This document shows positions 9,123 to 17,236 of a stretch of DNA of 64,000 nt, one piece after another. Position 1 is the stretch's first letter. Each line of letters begins with the position of its first letter. The notes below the pieces were generated by a model. That model saw only the letters and a list, made by a program, of their open reading frames with translations. It ran no database searches and was not told the DNA's origin. This DNA comes from Gammaproteobacteria bacterium (lineage in GTDB: Bacteria; Pseudomonadota; Gammaproteobacteria; Pseudomonadales; Azotimanducaceae), in NCBI GenBank assembly GCA_003247835.1, contig QJYB01000024.1, positions 1 to 64,000 of the forward strand. The letters run 5' to 3'. A program made the position numbers and the translations under genes.

Positions 9123-11051
9123 ATGCCTCTGGATACCGGCAAACCGTCGTTCTGCGTGGCGGTCGCCGCCATCGCGGCGGGCGCCAACCGGCAGGCCGAC
9201 AGCGGCACCGGGCTGGCTGAACGGCTCTCCGAGCTCGCCCGTGCTCGTGCCTGGCAGGTGCGGTGCGTGGATGTCTGCGCCGCCGATGAGATCGACGAGC
9301 AGGCAGCGGTCGTGCTGGTCGAAGGGGCAGGTGCACACGGTGTACGGCGGCGTTTTCCCCACGCGCTGCTGGTCTCGGAAAAAGAGGAAGCCGGACTGGA
9401 CCTGCTGCTCCCCGGCACGGTCGACGACAGAGCGCTGGAACGACTGCTGGGCCACGGCGAGAGCCACTGGCGGCGCAATCTGAAGGTGATGGAGCTGTTC
9501 CGCGAGGTCGGCGCCCGCCGGCAGCGGATGAGCCAGCTGTCGGACATCGCGCTCTCCCTTTCCACGCAGATGAACTTCTCGGATCTGCTCGAGACGATTC
9601 TGCTCGAAGCCCGCCGGCTGGCAGGCTGCGATGCGGGGTCGCTCTATCTCATCGATGAGAGCGAAGACGAACCCGCTCTGGTGTTCAAGCTCGCGCAGAA
9701 CGATTCGCGGGACTTCCCCTTCATCGAGCAGCGGCTGGCGCTGACCGCTGAATCTCTTGCTGGTTACGTGGCGCTGACGGGTGAGGAGCTAGACATTCCG
9801 GACGTCTACGCGATCGGTGACGACAAACCCTACCGGTTCAACCGCAGCTTCGATGACCAGAACAACTATCACACTCGGTCGATGCTCGTCCTGCCCATGC
9901 GCGATCATCGGGACAACGTGGTCGGTGTGCTGCAGTTCATCAACAGGATCGATCCGCTGGAGGACGATCCGGTGCCGTTCGGAGAGGAGCTGGTCGAGCT
10001 GCTCAGGGCGGTGGCCAGCCAGGCCGCGGTTTCCATACAGAAGAACCTGCTGATCCGTGACGTCAACCGGCTGTTCGAGAGTTTCGTGCAGGCGTCGGTG
10101 AAGACCATCGAACAGCGGGACCCGAGCACGAGCGGTCACTCTTTCCGGGTTGCGGATACCACCGTCGCGCTGCTCGAAACCCTGCCCCGGTCGGGCATGG
10201 CCCGATTCCGCGATCTCTCCTTCAGTGACGCTCACATCAGGGAAGTCCGTTATGCAGCGCTGCTGCACGACTTCGGCAAGGTGGGCGTCCGGGAGAACGT
10301 GCTGCTCAAGGCCAACAAGCTCACGGACGAACGCCTCGAGCTGATCCAGTACCGCATCGAGCTGCAGAAGGAACGGCTGCGTCGTCGCGCGGTGGAGCGG
10401 GAGCTGGAGATGCTGCATCACCATGCCGCGGACATCGAGGTCGCACGCCGCAGGGTGCATCGCGATCTCGGTACCGAGCTGACGCTGCTTGCGGATTTCG
10501 AATCCATGGTGCTGCGGGCCAACGAGCCTTCGGTGCTCGACGAGACGGTGGCGGAAGAACTCCGGGAGATCCGGGACTATGCGTATCGTGAGCTGGACGG
10601 GACGCTGAATGGCCTCATCACGGATGCGGACCTGCTGGCGCTGTCGGTGAGAAAGGGCAGTCTGACACCGGACGAACGCCGGGAAATCCAGGCGCATGTG
10701 AATCACACCCGGGAGTTCCTGTCCGTACTGCCATGGCCACCGGAGCTCGCCAGCGTGCCGGAAATCGCCGGCGCCCACCACGAGAAGCTCGACGGCAGCG
10801 GCTATCCCCAGGGACTGATCGGCGAGCAGATTCCCCTGGCGAGCCGGGTGATGACGGTGTGCGACATCTACGATGCGCTGACGGCTATGGATCGACCCTA
10901 CAAGAAGGCGATGCCCGTTGACCGGGCGCTCGCCATTCTCGAGGACGAGGCTCGCCAGGGTCTCCTGGATGGCGACATGGTGCAGATCTTCATCGACAGC
11001 CGCGTGTATCAGCGTACCCAGACGGAGGAAGATCGCCGACAGGCCGTCTGA
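9123..11051 (+). CDS. GAF domain / HD-GYP phosphodiesterase-like protein with an inserted segment
   Basis: This 642-aa protein has an unrecognised N-terminal region (about 1-130) and a GAF sensor domain (about 145-310, 'DAGSLYLIDE' to 'AVSIQKNLL'). The C-terminal HD-GYP domain has its ligands in order: 'GHSFRVA', 'HDFGKVG', 'AHVNH', 'HHEKLDGSGYP' and 'CDIYDAL'. HD-GYP proteins typically hydrolyse cyclic-di-GMP. HDFGK and HHEKLDG are about 170 residues apart, roughly 110 more than usual, because of a charged helical insertion. I prefer the ATG at 9123 because it has a spaced GGGATGGG site; the ATG at 9114 has none. The gene appears monocistronic. Confidence 0.9.
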   Translation: MPLDTGKPSFCVAVAAIAAGANRQADSGTGLAERLSELARARAWQVRCVDVCAADEIDEQAAVVLVEGAGAHGVRRRFPHALLVSEKEEAGLDLLLPGTVDDRALERLLGHGESHWRRNLKVMELFREVGARRQRMSQLSDIALSLSTQMNFSDLLETILLEARRLAGCDAGSLYLIDESEDEPALVFKLAQNDSRDFPFIEQRLALTAESLAGYVALTGEELDIPDVYAIGDDKPYRFNRSFDDQNNYHTRSMLVLPMRDHRDNVVGVLQFINRIDPLEDDPVPFGEELVELLRAVASQAAVSIQKNLLIRDVNRLFESFVQASVKTIEQRDPSTSGHSFRVADTTVALLETLPRSGMARFRDLSFSDAHIREVRYAALLHDFGKVGVRENVLLKANKLTDERLELIQYRIELQKERLRRRAVERELEMLHHHAADIEVARRRVHRDLGTELTLLADFESMVLRANEPSVLDETVAEELREIRDYAYRELDGTLNGLITDADLLALSVRKGSLTPDERREIQAHVNHTREFLSVLPWPPELASVPEIAGAHHEKLDGSGYPQGLIGEQIPLASRVMTVCDIYDALTAMDRPYKKAMPVDRALAILEDEARQGLLDGDMVQIFIDSRVYQRTQTEEDRRQAV

Positions 11052-11087
11052 TTCCGAAGGGCCGGTGTCGCCAGCTGCCTGCCTCCT

Positions 11088-11750
11088 TCAGTTCCAGTCT
11101 TCCAGCACGTCAACCTCCACCTGGCGACCCTCGAAGAGGAACACTGCGCCATCTTCGGTGATGCGCTCGAGGGTGAGTGCGCCCAGTGCGTCCCCTTCGA
11201 CGAGACGTCGACCGTTGACGACGACCGCACGCAGATCCGGCTCTTCGGCATAGATGTGGGTCGAGAACGACAGCGATGGAAAGCGTCGGCGCACAGCCTC
11301 GGGCAGGCTCGACAGTGAGGCGGGTCCGCTGCTGACCTGTGACCCGGGTCCGATGAGCACCTCGTCGGGTGCCATCGCCACCGGTTTTTTCGACGTAGGG
11401 GGTGGCGTTTTCACTGCGGCAGGCGCGGAAGTCTGGACGACCGCTGTGGCAGCCTGCTGCGGAGGTGGCTCGGCGGCGGCGGGGGATGGCTCCGTGGTCG
11501 CATGGGATGGTGCATGCGTTGCCTTTTCCAGGACTGATTCGGGAGGCACCGGCTCCGAAATGCCAGGGAGGATGTTGTCCGGAAGGAACACCCACAGCAG
11601 CAGGACGGCGTTGGCGATCAGGGCGGCGAGGACCGCATAGGTTATGAAACGGTTGCGCCGCTGCTCCCGGGCCTCGAACGCGATCCTGGCCCGGGTGTCC
11701 GGATCCCGATCTGATTCCGCCTTCTTGAGGGCATCGAGAATGTACGACAC
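11088..11750 (-). CDS. gspB: GspB/ExeB-like general secretion pathway protein B
   Basis: This 220-aa protein begins with the hallmark 'MSYILDALKKAESDR'. One membrane helix follows near 36-56, then a Pro/Ala/Thr-rich periplasmic linker. The C-terminal GspB domain ends the protein ('LRAVVVNGRRLVEGDALG' and 'LFEGRQVEVDVL'). GspB partners with the ATPase ExeA/GspA in the inner membrane and periplasm to help type II secretin assembly through peptidoglycan. Here exeA is directly upstream with one base between them. No other type II secretion genes are in the window. Confidence 0.9.
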   Translation of the reverse strand: MSYILDALKKAESDRDPDTRARIAFEAREQRRNRFITYAVLAALIANAVLLLWVFLPDNILPGISEPVPPESVLEKATHAPSHATTEPSPAAAEPPPQQAATAVVQTSAPAAVKTPPPTSKKPVAMAPDEVLIGPGSQVSSGPASLSSLPEAVRRRFPSLSFSTHIYAEEPDLRAVVVNGRRLVEGDALGALTLERITEDGAVFLFEGRQVEVDVLEDWN

Positions 11751-11751
11751 G

Positions 11752-13626
11752 TCAACCGGCCAGGCTGGGTTGTGGCAGCTTCAGGCGATCGGCCAGCCGG
11801 ATCCAGGTCGCAGGTCCGACGATTCCGTCCGGCGTCAGTCCTTCCTCGGCCTGAAACTCGAGCACTGCCCCCTCGAGATCATCGTCGAAGACGTTGGGTG
11901 TGGTGCTCGTCAGCGGTCTGGCGGTGAGGCTCGCCAGCTGCCGGCGCAGCCAGCCGACGGTCTCGTGGGTCTGGCCGAGCCGGAGGTTGCCGTAGTATCC
12001 AGGTGGTGTCTGCCAGAGCACCACGTAGTTGCCGGACCAGAGGTCGCGCAGCACCCTCTGGGTCGTGTCGAGGCGCTCTTCGCCGACCTGAAGCCGGACC
12101 CGACCGTCGCGCATGCCGAGCAGCGCGGCGTAGAAAGGTGCTGCGCCGTCATCCCAGAGCTCCAGGATCACGGGCAGATTGGTTCGCGCGATAGTTGCCC
12201 AGTCACCCCGATCGGACAGGCACTGCAGACCGACGGATGGCGCGAAGTCACAGGGGATGGGCTCGGCGGTATCCGTCGGGTAGTCCACCCCCCAGCGCGA
12301 GAAGACGGCGCTGTAGGCGAGTCGCCGGCTGGCGAAGGTGCTTCCGGCGGGGCGCGTGACGATGGCCGGGGTGATCTCGCCCATCGGCAGGTCCAGGGCC
12401 GGTGGCGGTTGACCTCGGCTGAGCGGTGCTGGATTCGGTGCGGGGTTCGCAAGGGTGCGGGGGTTTGCGCCGGTCGATTCCTGCAGTCGTGCATAGGTTT
12501 CGGGCGTGATCACGGACTCGCCGGCGTCATTGGTGACCATGGCCGGTACCGGCTCGGCCGGGGCGGCGGCAGCCGGCTCGACGGGATCGGCGGCCCTGGC
12601 CGTCGTAACGGTATCGGTCGAAACGGCCGGCGGTTCGTTTGCGGCCTCGACAGCCGGCGTGCCTGCTTCTGTTGCCGGATCGTCAACCTCCTGTGCGAGA
12701 TCGGGCGGGGAAGGTGTCCGCTTGAGTGGCAGCTCGACCGGTCCCAGCAGCGCCCACGCCGCGCCGGCCACCATTACCGCGGCAGCGGCACCGATCCACC
12801 AGCGTTGCCTGCCGGGTCTGGCGCCGAGCACCTCCTGGGCTGCGCGACCGACGATCCGCGACGTCACACGCGCTCTACCCTCCGTGTAGGCGCCAAGCAG
12901 CGCGCGGTCGGCGATGACGTTGATCAGCCGCGGGGTACCGCCTGACAGCTTGAAGAGTCGACGCAGCGCGGCCGCCGAGAAAAGGTGCGGACTGCCGCCG
13001 GCACGGCTCAACCGGTGCATCACGTAGGCATAGGTATCCTGCCTGTTCAGGCTGCCCAGGTGGTAGCGTGCGGTGATCCGCTGAGCGAGCTGACGGAGCT
13101 CCTGTCGCTCCAGCATTTCCGCGAGCTCCGGCTGGCCGAGGAGGATGATCCGGAGCAGCTTGCGGTCGTCCGTTTCCAGATTGGTGAGCAGGCGAACCTG
13201 CTCGAGCACGGCCGGCGACAGATTCTGAGCCTCGTCGATGATCATCACCGTGCTGCGGCCGTTGCGGTGTGCCTGCAGCAGGTGCCGCGTGATCAGGTCG
13301 ATGTACTGTTTGACGCTGTTGGTGGTGTCCGGGTTGTAGGGGATACCCAGCTCGTCACATAGCGTGGCCAGAAGCTCGCGTACGGTGAGGCGCGGATTGA
13401 GGATGAAGGCCACGTCCAGATCGGGCGGCGTCTGCTTGACCAGGTTTCTGAGCAGGGTGGTTTTTCCCGTCCCCACCTCACCGGTCACCATGACGAAGCC
13501 GCCGTGACTGAAACCGTACATGAGGTGGGCGAGCGCTTCCCGGTGGGCGCCTGAGAGGTAAAGGAAGCTCGGATCCGGCGCGATGGAGAATGGCAGCTGG
13601 CGGAAATGGAAGTGCTGCTCGTACAT
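11752..13626 (-). CDS. exeA: ExeA/GspA-like AAA ATPase with peptidoglycan-binding domain
   Basis: This protein has 624 aa. The N-terminal AAA domain opens with 'MYEQHFHFRQLPFSIAPDP'. It has Walker A 'GEVGTGKTTLL' and Walker B 'STVMIIDEAQNL'. One membrane helix (near 275-295) is followed by a Pro/Ala-rich periplasmic linker, a C39-like domain, and a PG_binding_1 domain at the end ('FQAEEGLTPDGIVGPATW'). This is the known ExeA architecture. The ATG at 13626 fits the family start and shares one base with the stop of the upstream acyltransferase (TGATG). It acts with GspB to place the secretin in peptidoglycan. Confidence 0.92.
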   Translation of the reverse strand: MYEQHFHFRQLPFSIAPDPSFLYLSGAHREALAHLMYGFSHGGFVMVTGEVGTGKTTLLRNLVKQTPPDLDVAFILNPRLTVRELLATLCDELGIPYNPDTTNSVKQYIDLITRHLLQAHRNGRSTVMIIDEAQNLSPAVLEQVRLLTNLETDDRKLLRIILLGQPELAEMLERQELRQLAQRITARYHLGSLNRQDTYAYVMHRLSRAGGSPHLFSAAALRRLFKLSGGTPRLINVIADRALLGAYTEGRARVTSRIVGRAAQEVLGARPGRQRWWIGAAAAVMVAGAAWALLGPVELPLKRTPSPPDLAQEVDDPATEAGTPAVEAANEPPAVSTDTVTTARAADPVEPAAAAPAEPVPAMVTNDAGESVITPETYARLQESTGANPRTLANPAPNPAPLSRGQPPPALDLPMGEITPAIVTRPAGSTFASRRLAYSAVFSRWGVDYPTDTAEPIPCDFAPSVGLQCLSDRGDWATIARTNLPVILELWDDGAAPFYAALLGMRDGRVRLQVGEERLDTTQRVLRDLWSGNYVVLWQTPPGYYGNLRLGQTHETVGWLRRQLASLTARPLTSTTPNVFDDDLEGAVLEFQAEEGLTPDGIVGPATWIRLADRLKLPQPSLAG

Positions 13627-14531
13627 CAGATCGCGGCCTCCGCCGTCTGCGGATGTCTCGACAGCCTCTGATCCTTCTCTGTCCAGAGCGCTTCCACCCA
13701 CTCTGCGGTCGCGCGCCGCAGCGCGTCATCGTCGCGCTCGCTGCGGATGCTTTCCGGGATTTCCCGACAGATCACCTCCATGGTCACCTGCGGACATCCT
13801 CCCTGCATGAACTCCCAGAACGTAGGTACACCGCCGGGGTAGTCGAGGGTGACGTCGATGAGCCGGTGCAGCCGATCGTCGAGCGCCGCCAGGACCTGCG
13901 AAAGACCACCGCTTTTGGGGTTCAGCAGGCGGGTGAAGCGCCGCGTTTCCTGCGCCGCATACTTTTCCGGTGTGAAGCGTGTGCCTTCGAGAAAGTTGAG
14001 CACGCTGGTCGGGTGGGCTCTGAACTTCTCGCAGGCGTCCCGGGTTGCCTTGCGGTCCACCTCGAGCAGAGCGGGATTCGCGGCGATCTTCGCCCGGTCG
14101 ATGCGCCGGACGTAGGGGAAGTCCAGTAGCCACATGGCCTGTCCCAGAAACGGTATCCATAGCAGCTGGCTCTTGGTGAAGAACTTGAGCGGCGGGATGC
14201 GGCCATAGAGGGTGGTCTGCAGAATGAGAATGTCCGTCCAGCTCTGGTGGTTACTGATCACCATGTACCAGTGCGCCCGGGAGAGGTCAGCATCGGCCGT
14301 CCAGCGGACCTGGGCCCGGGTCAGACCCAACACCCGGAACAGCCAGCGATTGAATCCCACCCAGCTGTCGATGATGCCGTCCATGGAGTGTGCCAGGCGG
14401 GCCTCCGCCGGGCGGAGGCTGGTGATCCGCAGGATCAGCCGGACGGCGCCCATCAGAAAGAGCGGAACGCAATGCACCACCACGTTGCCTGCAACCAGCG
14501 TCGTTGAGAGGATGCCGATGAGAAGACGCAT
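13626..14531 (-). CDS. PlsC-family acyltransferase, YihG-like
   Basis: This 301-aa protein has an N-terminal hydrophobic anchor and the 1-acylglycerol-3-phosphate acyltransferase motifs 'NHQSWTD' (NHxxxxD) and 'FLEGTRFTPEK' (the EGTR block). The spacing and flanking residues ('LKFFTKSQLLWIPFLGQAMWL') fit the YihG subgroup. It probably transfers a fatty acyl chain to lysophosphatidic acid or a related lipid at the inner membrane. It is first in an overlapping operon with exeA and gspB. The link between lipid acylation and secretin assembly is not explained by known biology. Confidence 0.9.
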   Translation of the reverse strand: MRLLIGILSTTLVAGNVVVHCVPLFLMGAVRLILRITSLRPAEARLAHSMDGIIDSWVGFNRWLFRVLGLTRAQVRWTADADLSRAHWYMVISNHQSWTDILILQTTLYGRIPPLKFFTKSQLLWIPFLGQAMWLLDFPYVRRIDRAKIAANPALLEVDRKATRDACEKFRAHPTSVLNFLEGTRFTPEKYAAQETRRFTRLLNPKSGGLSQVLAALDDRLHRLIDVTLDYPGGVPTFWEFMQGGCPQVTMEVICREIPESIRSERDDDALRRATAEWVEALWTEKDQRLSRHPQTAEAAI

Positions 14532-14603
14532 GGACGACTACCGAGGAACCTCTGACTAAGTTTCGTATGCTCAGCGCGCCGTTGCCGAGGCGCGCTTCGC
14601 GGG

Positions 14604-14621
14604 CAATGGTCGCTTCCATTG
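14604..14621 (+). repeat. Inverted repeat in the divergent acyltransferase/aminopeptidase intergenic region
   Basis: CAATGG, 6 bases, CCATTG: a perfect 6-bp palindrome between the divergent genes at 14531 (-) and 14675 (+). It is a possible operator; no regulator is identified. Confidence 0.35.
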
Positions 14622-14674
14622 GCAAGAAGTGCAACGAAGCCCAAAGGGCCCATACGGCGGGTAGCATAAGCACT

Positions 14675-15895
14675 ATGTCCGTACCAGAGACGTCCGTGGG
14701 GGGGATTCGGTCGTGGCACCGCTGGCCCCTGTTGCTGCTGCTTCTCGCCGGTCTCGCCGGCTGTGAGTCCATTGGTTACTACGCCCACGTAGCCGGTGGT
14801 CAGCTCAAGCTGCTTACCGATCGGCGTCCCGTGGATCGGGTGCTGCAGGACATCGACAACGCACCGGACAGCGCGGCTTCCGAAGTGCTCCGGGACCGTC
14901 TCGAGCTGAGCCAGGCCGTGCTGACATATGCCCGGGAAACCATGAGTCTGCCAGTAGGTGGCCGCTATCGGAGCTACGTGGACCTCAGTCGGGATGCGGT
15001 GGTCTGGAACGTTTTCGCTGCGCCCGAATTGTCCCTGGAGCCATACCTCTGGTGTTATCCGCTGGTCGGCTGTCTGCCTTATCGGGGGTTCTTCGACGAA
15101 ACCCGTGCCCGAAGAGAACAGACCCGGCTTGCCGAAGAGGGGCTCGAGACCTATGTCGGCCCGGTGCTGGCGTACTCCACACTGGGCTGGTTCGACGATC
15201 CGCTGCTCAGCACGTTCCTCACTCTGGATAACGTGGCGTTCGTCGAGCTCCTTCTCCATGAGCTGTCTCACAGCCGGATCTGGGTGCGTGGTGATGCAAC
15301 CTTCAACGAATCATTTGCGAGCTTCGTTGGTCGCCAGGGTGCACGTGGCTGGTTCGATGCCGAGGGCCGGCTGGACGAATACGAGGCAAGCCGCCGAGCG
15401 GACAGCGAGTGGCAGACCGCGTTGCACATCCTGGAGGAGACACGGGAGGCGCTGCGTGTCGTCTATGCCGATGACTCGGACGAAGCGATCCGTCTGAACG
15501 CGAAACGGCGCGTGCTCGAGGCAGCGAGCAACTGTCTGACGCTTCTCTCCGAGCAGACCGGCAACGATGGTTACCAGCGACTCGCCCCGCGTCTCAACAA
15601 CGCCTACCTGGCTTCGCTGGCGACTTACGAGGACGCGGTGCCGACCTTTGCGGCACTGTTTGCGGCATCGGATGGTCGCTGGGACGTTTTCTTCGAGCAG
15701 GTAGACGAGTTGGCGGCTCTGGATCCGGAAGCGCGTAATGCAGCCCTCGCCGCATCAGGCGAGCACGAGGTAGCAGCCCATGGCGATGACGACGGCACCG
15801 ATCAGGTTCAGTGCCAATCCCTCTCTGGCCATGGTCTCGATGGAGAAACGGCCGGTGCTGAACATGATGACGTTCGGCGCCGTAGCGACGGGTAG
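14675..15895 (+). CDS. Lipoprotein zinc aminopeptidase (PF10023-type)
   Basis: This 406-aa protein has a signal peptide ending in the lipobox 'LAGLAGC', so it should be a membrane-anchored periplasmic lipoprotein. The zinc protease signature 'HELSHSR' and downstream 'NESFASFVG' match the predicted-aminopeptidase family (formerly DUF2265). I chose the ATG at 14675 because it directly precedes the signal peptide; the track start adds 36 non-family residues. The last 40 or so residues read antisense through the end of the SLC13 gene and look unlike protein. The ancestral stop has therefore probably been lost, creating a 141-base tail overlap. Confidence 0.88.
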   Translation: MSVPETSVGGIRSWHRWPLLLLLLAGLAGCESIGYYAHVAGGQLKLLTDRRPVDRVLQDIDNAPDSAASEVLRDRLELSQAVLTYARETMSLPVGGRYRSYVDLSRDAVVWNVFAAPELSLEPYLWCYPLVGCLPYRGFFDETRARREQTRLAEEGLETYVGPVLAYSTLGWFDDPLLSTFLTLDNVAFVELLLHELSHSRIWVRGDATFNESFASFVGRQGARGWFDAEGRLDEYEASRRADSEWQTALHILEETREALRVVYADDSDEAIRLNAKRRVLEAASNCLTLLSEQTGNDGYQRLAPRLNNAYLASLATYEDAVPTFAALFAASDGRWDVFFEQVDELAALDPEARNAALAASGEHEVAAHGDDDGTDQVQCQSLSGHGLDGETAGAEHDDVRRRSDG

Positions 15896-17146
15896 CATGA
15901 ACGCGCAGGAAGCGCTCATGGCTGCGGGCACCATCAGCAGACGCGGATCGATGGCGGCGCCGATGGCACCGGCGGCCAGAATCGGCATGAGCAGCGTGGT
16001 GGTCGCCGTATTGCTGGTGGTCTCCGTGAGGAACGTCACCACCAGACAGATGATGAACATGATGAGCAGCAGCGGCAGGTTTGCGAGCCCGGAGAGCCCG
16101 GCGCCGATGGTCTCCGACAGCCCGGAAGCCGTATAGGCGCTGGCGATCGCAATTCCCGCGCCGAACAGGATCAGCATGCCCCAGGGAATCCGCTCGGCCG
16201 TCTCCCAGTCGAGTAACCGACCACCCTGTCCGTCGGGCACCAGAAACATGGTGACCACGGCAAGCAGGGCGACCATGGCATCGTTGGTGACGGGCAGTCC
16301 GAACAGCGCGGACCAGCCGCCGAAAGGTTCGGTGCGGGTAATCCAGCACAGCGCGGTGAGGGCGAACACGAGCAGCACTCGAACCTCGGCCGCCTGCCAG
16401 GCACCGACCTTCGGCAGCGCAACCCGACCTTCATAGGTCAGGTGCCGAGTCAGGTAGTAGGCCATGGCCGGCAGAAACACCAGGACGATGGGTACCGCCC
16501 AGATCATCCAGGTCACGAAGGAAATGCTTTCGCCCGTGGTTGCCTCATAGACACCCATGAACACGATGTTGGGAGGCGTGCCGATGGGGGTGCCGATGCC
16601 GCCGATGCTCGAGGCATAGGCGATGCCGAGCAGCAGGGGCGTGGCGAGCTTCGGGTCTTCCGCTTTTTCCAGCACGGCGAGTGCGACGGGAAGCAGCATC
16701 AGTGTCGTTGCTGTGTTGGAGATCCACATGGACAGCAGCGCCGAGGCTGCCATGAAGCCGAACACCAGCGCCCGGCTGGAGCCGCCCCCGAACGCGCGCA
16801 CCATGGCGAGCGCGATTCGCCGGTGAGCGCCGTTCTTTTCCAGCGCGGTTGCCAGGATGAACCCCCCGAGCAGCAGCAGGATGAGGCTGTGACCGTAGGA
16901 TTGAGCGACTTCGGTGGGGGAGAGCACGCCGAGCAGTGGCAGCACGCCGAGCGGAATGAGCGACGTGGCGGGTATGGGAATGGGTTCGAAGACCCACCAG
17001 ACCACACAGATGATGGTGATCCCGAGCGTAATCGCCGCATCGTTCGAGAATCCCGCATTCGACATGAGGTATGCTGACAGAACCGCGAGTGCGGGTCCGG
17101 CTGCGAGTGCGAGACGCTTCGGTGTCGTCGTCAGGGTGGAAGTCAT
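15755..17146 (-). CDS. SLC13/DASS family sodium-coupled anion (dicarboxylate) transporter
   Basis: This 463-aa multipass protein has two SNT signatures, 'SMWISNTATTLML' in the first half and 'ETTSNTATTTLLMPI' in the second. These form the sodium and carboxylate sites in VcINDY-type transporters. 'GIGTPIGTPPNIVF' after the first SNT segment also fits. Substrates in the family are C4-dicarboxylates, citrate or sulfate; the sequence does not decide. The ATG at 17146 replaces the track's TTG. The 3' end overlaps the aminopeptidase gene by 141 bases, and sbcB starts divergently 90 bases away. Confidence 0.9.
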   Translation of the reverse strand: MTSTLTTTPKRLALAAGPALAVLSAYLMSNAGFSNDAAITLGITIICVVWWVFEPIPIPATSLIPLGVLPLLGVLSPTEVAQSYGHSLILLLLGGFILATALEKNGAHRRIALAMVRAFGGGSSRALVFGFMAASALLSMWISNTATTLMLLPVALAVLEKAEDPKLATPLLLGIAYASSIGGIGTPIGTPPNIVFMGVYEATTGESISFVTWMIWAVPIVLVFLPAMAYYLTRHLTYEGRVALPKVGAWQAAEVRVLLVFALTALCWITRTEPFGGWSALFGLPVTNDAMVALLAVVTMFLVPDGQGGRLLDWETAERIPWGMLILFGAGIAIASAYTASGLSETIGAGLSGLANLPLLLIMFIICLVVTFLTETTSNTATTTLLMPILAAGAIGAAIDPRLLMVPAAMSASCAFMLPVATAPNVIMFSTGRFSIETMAREGLALNLIGAVVIAMGCYLVLA

Positions 17147-17236
17147 GGCCGGTGAAGATGCCAACGCTTGAACGCGAACGCAAATGGATCACGACGGCAC
17201 GCAGACCATGAAGAACGGATCGCAGCAACAACCCGC

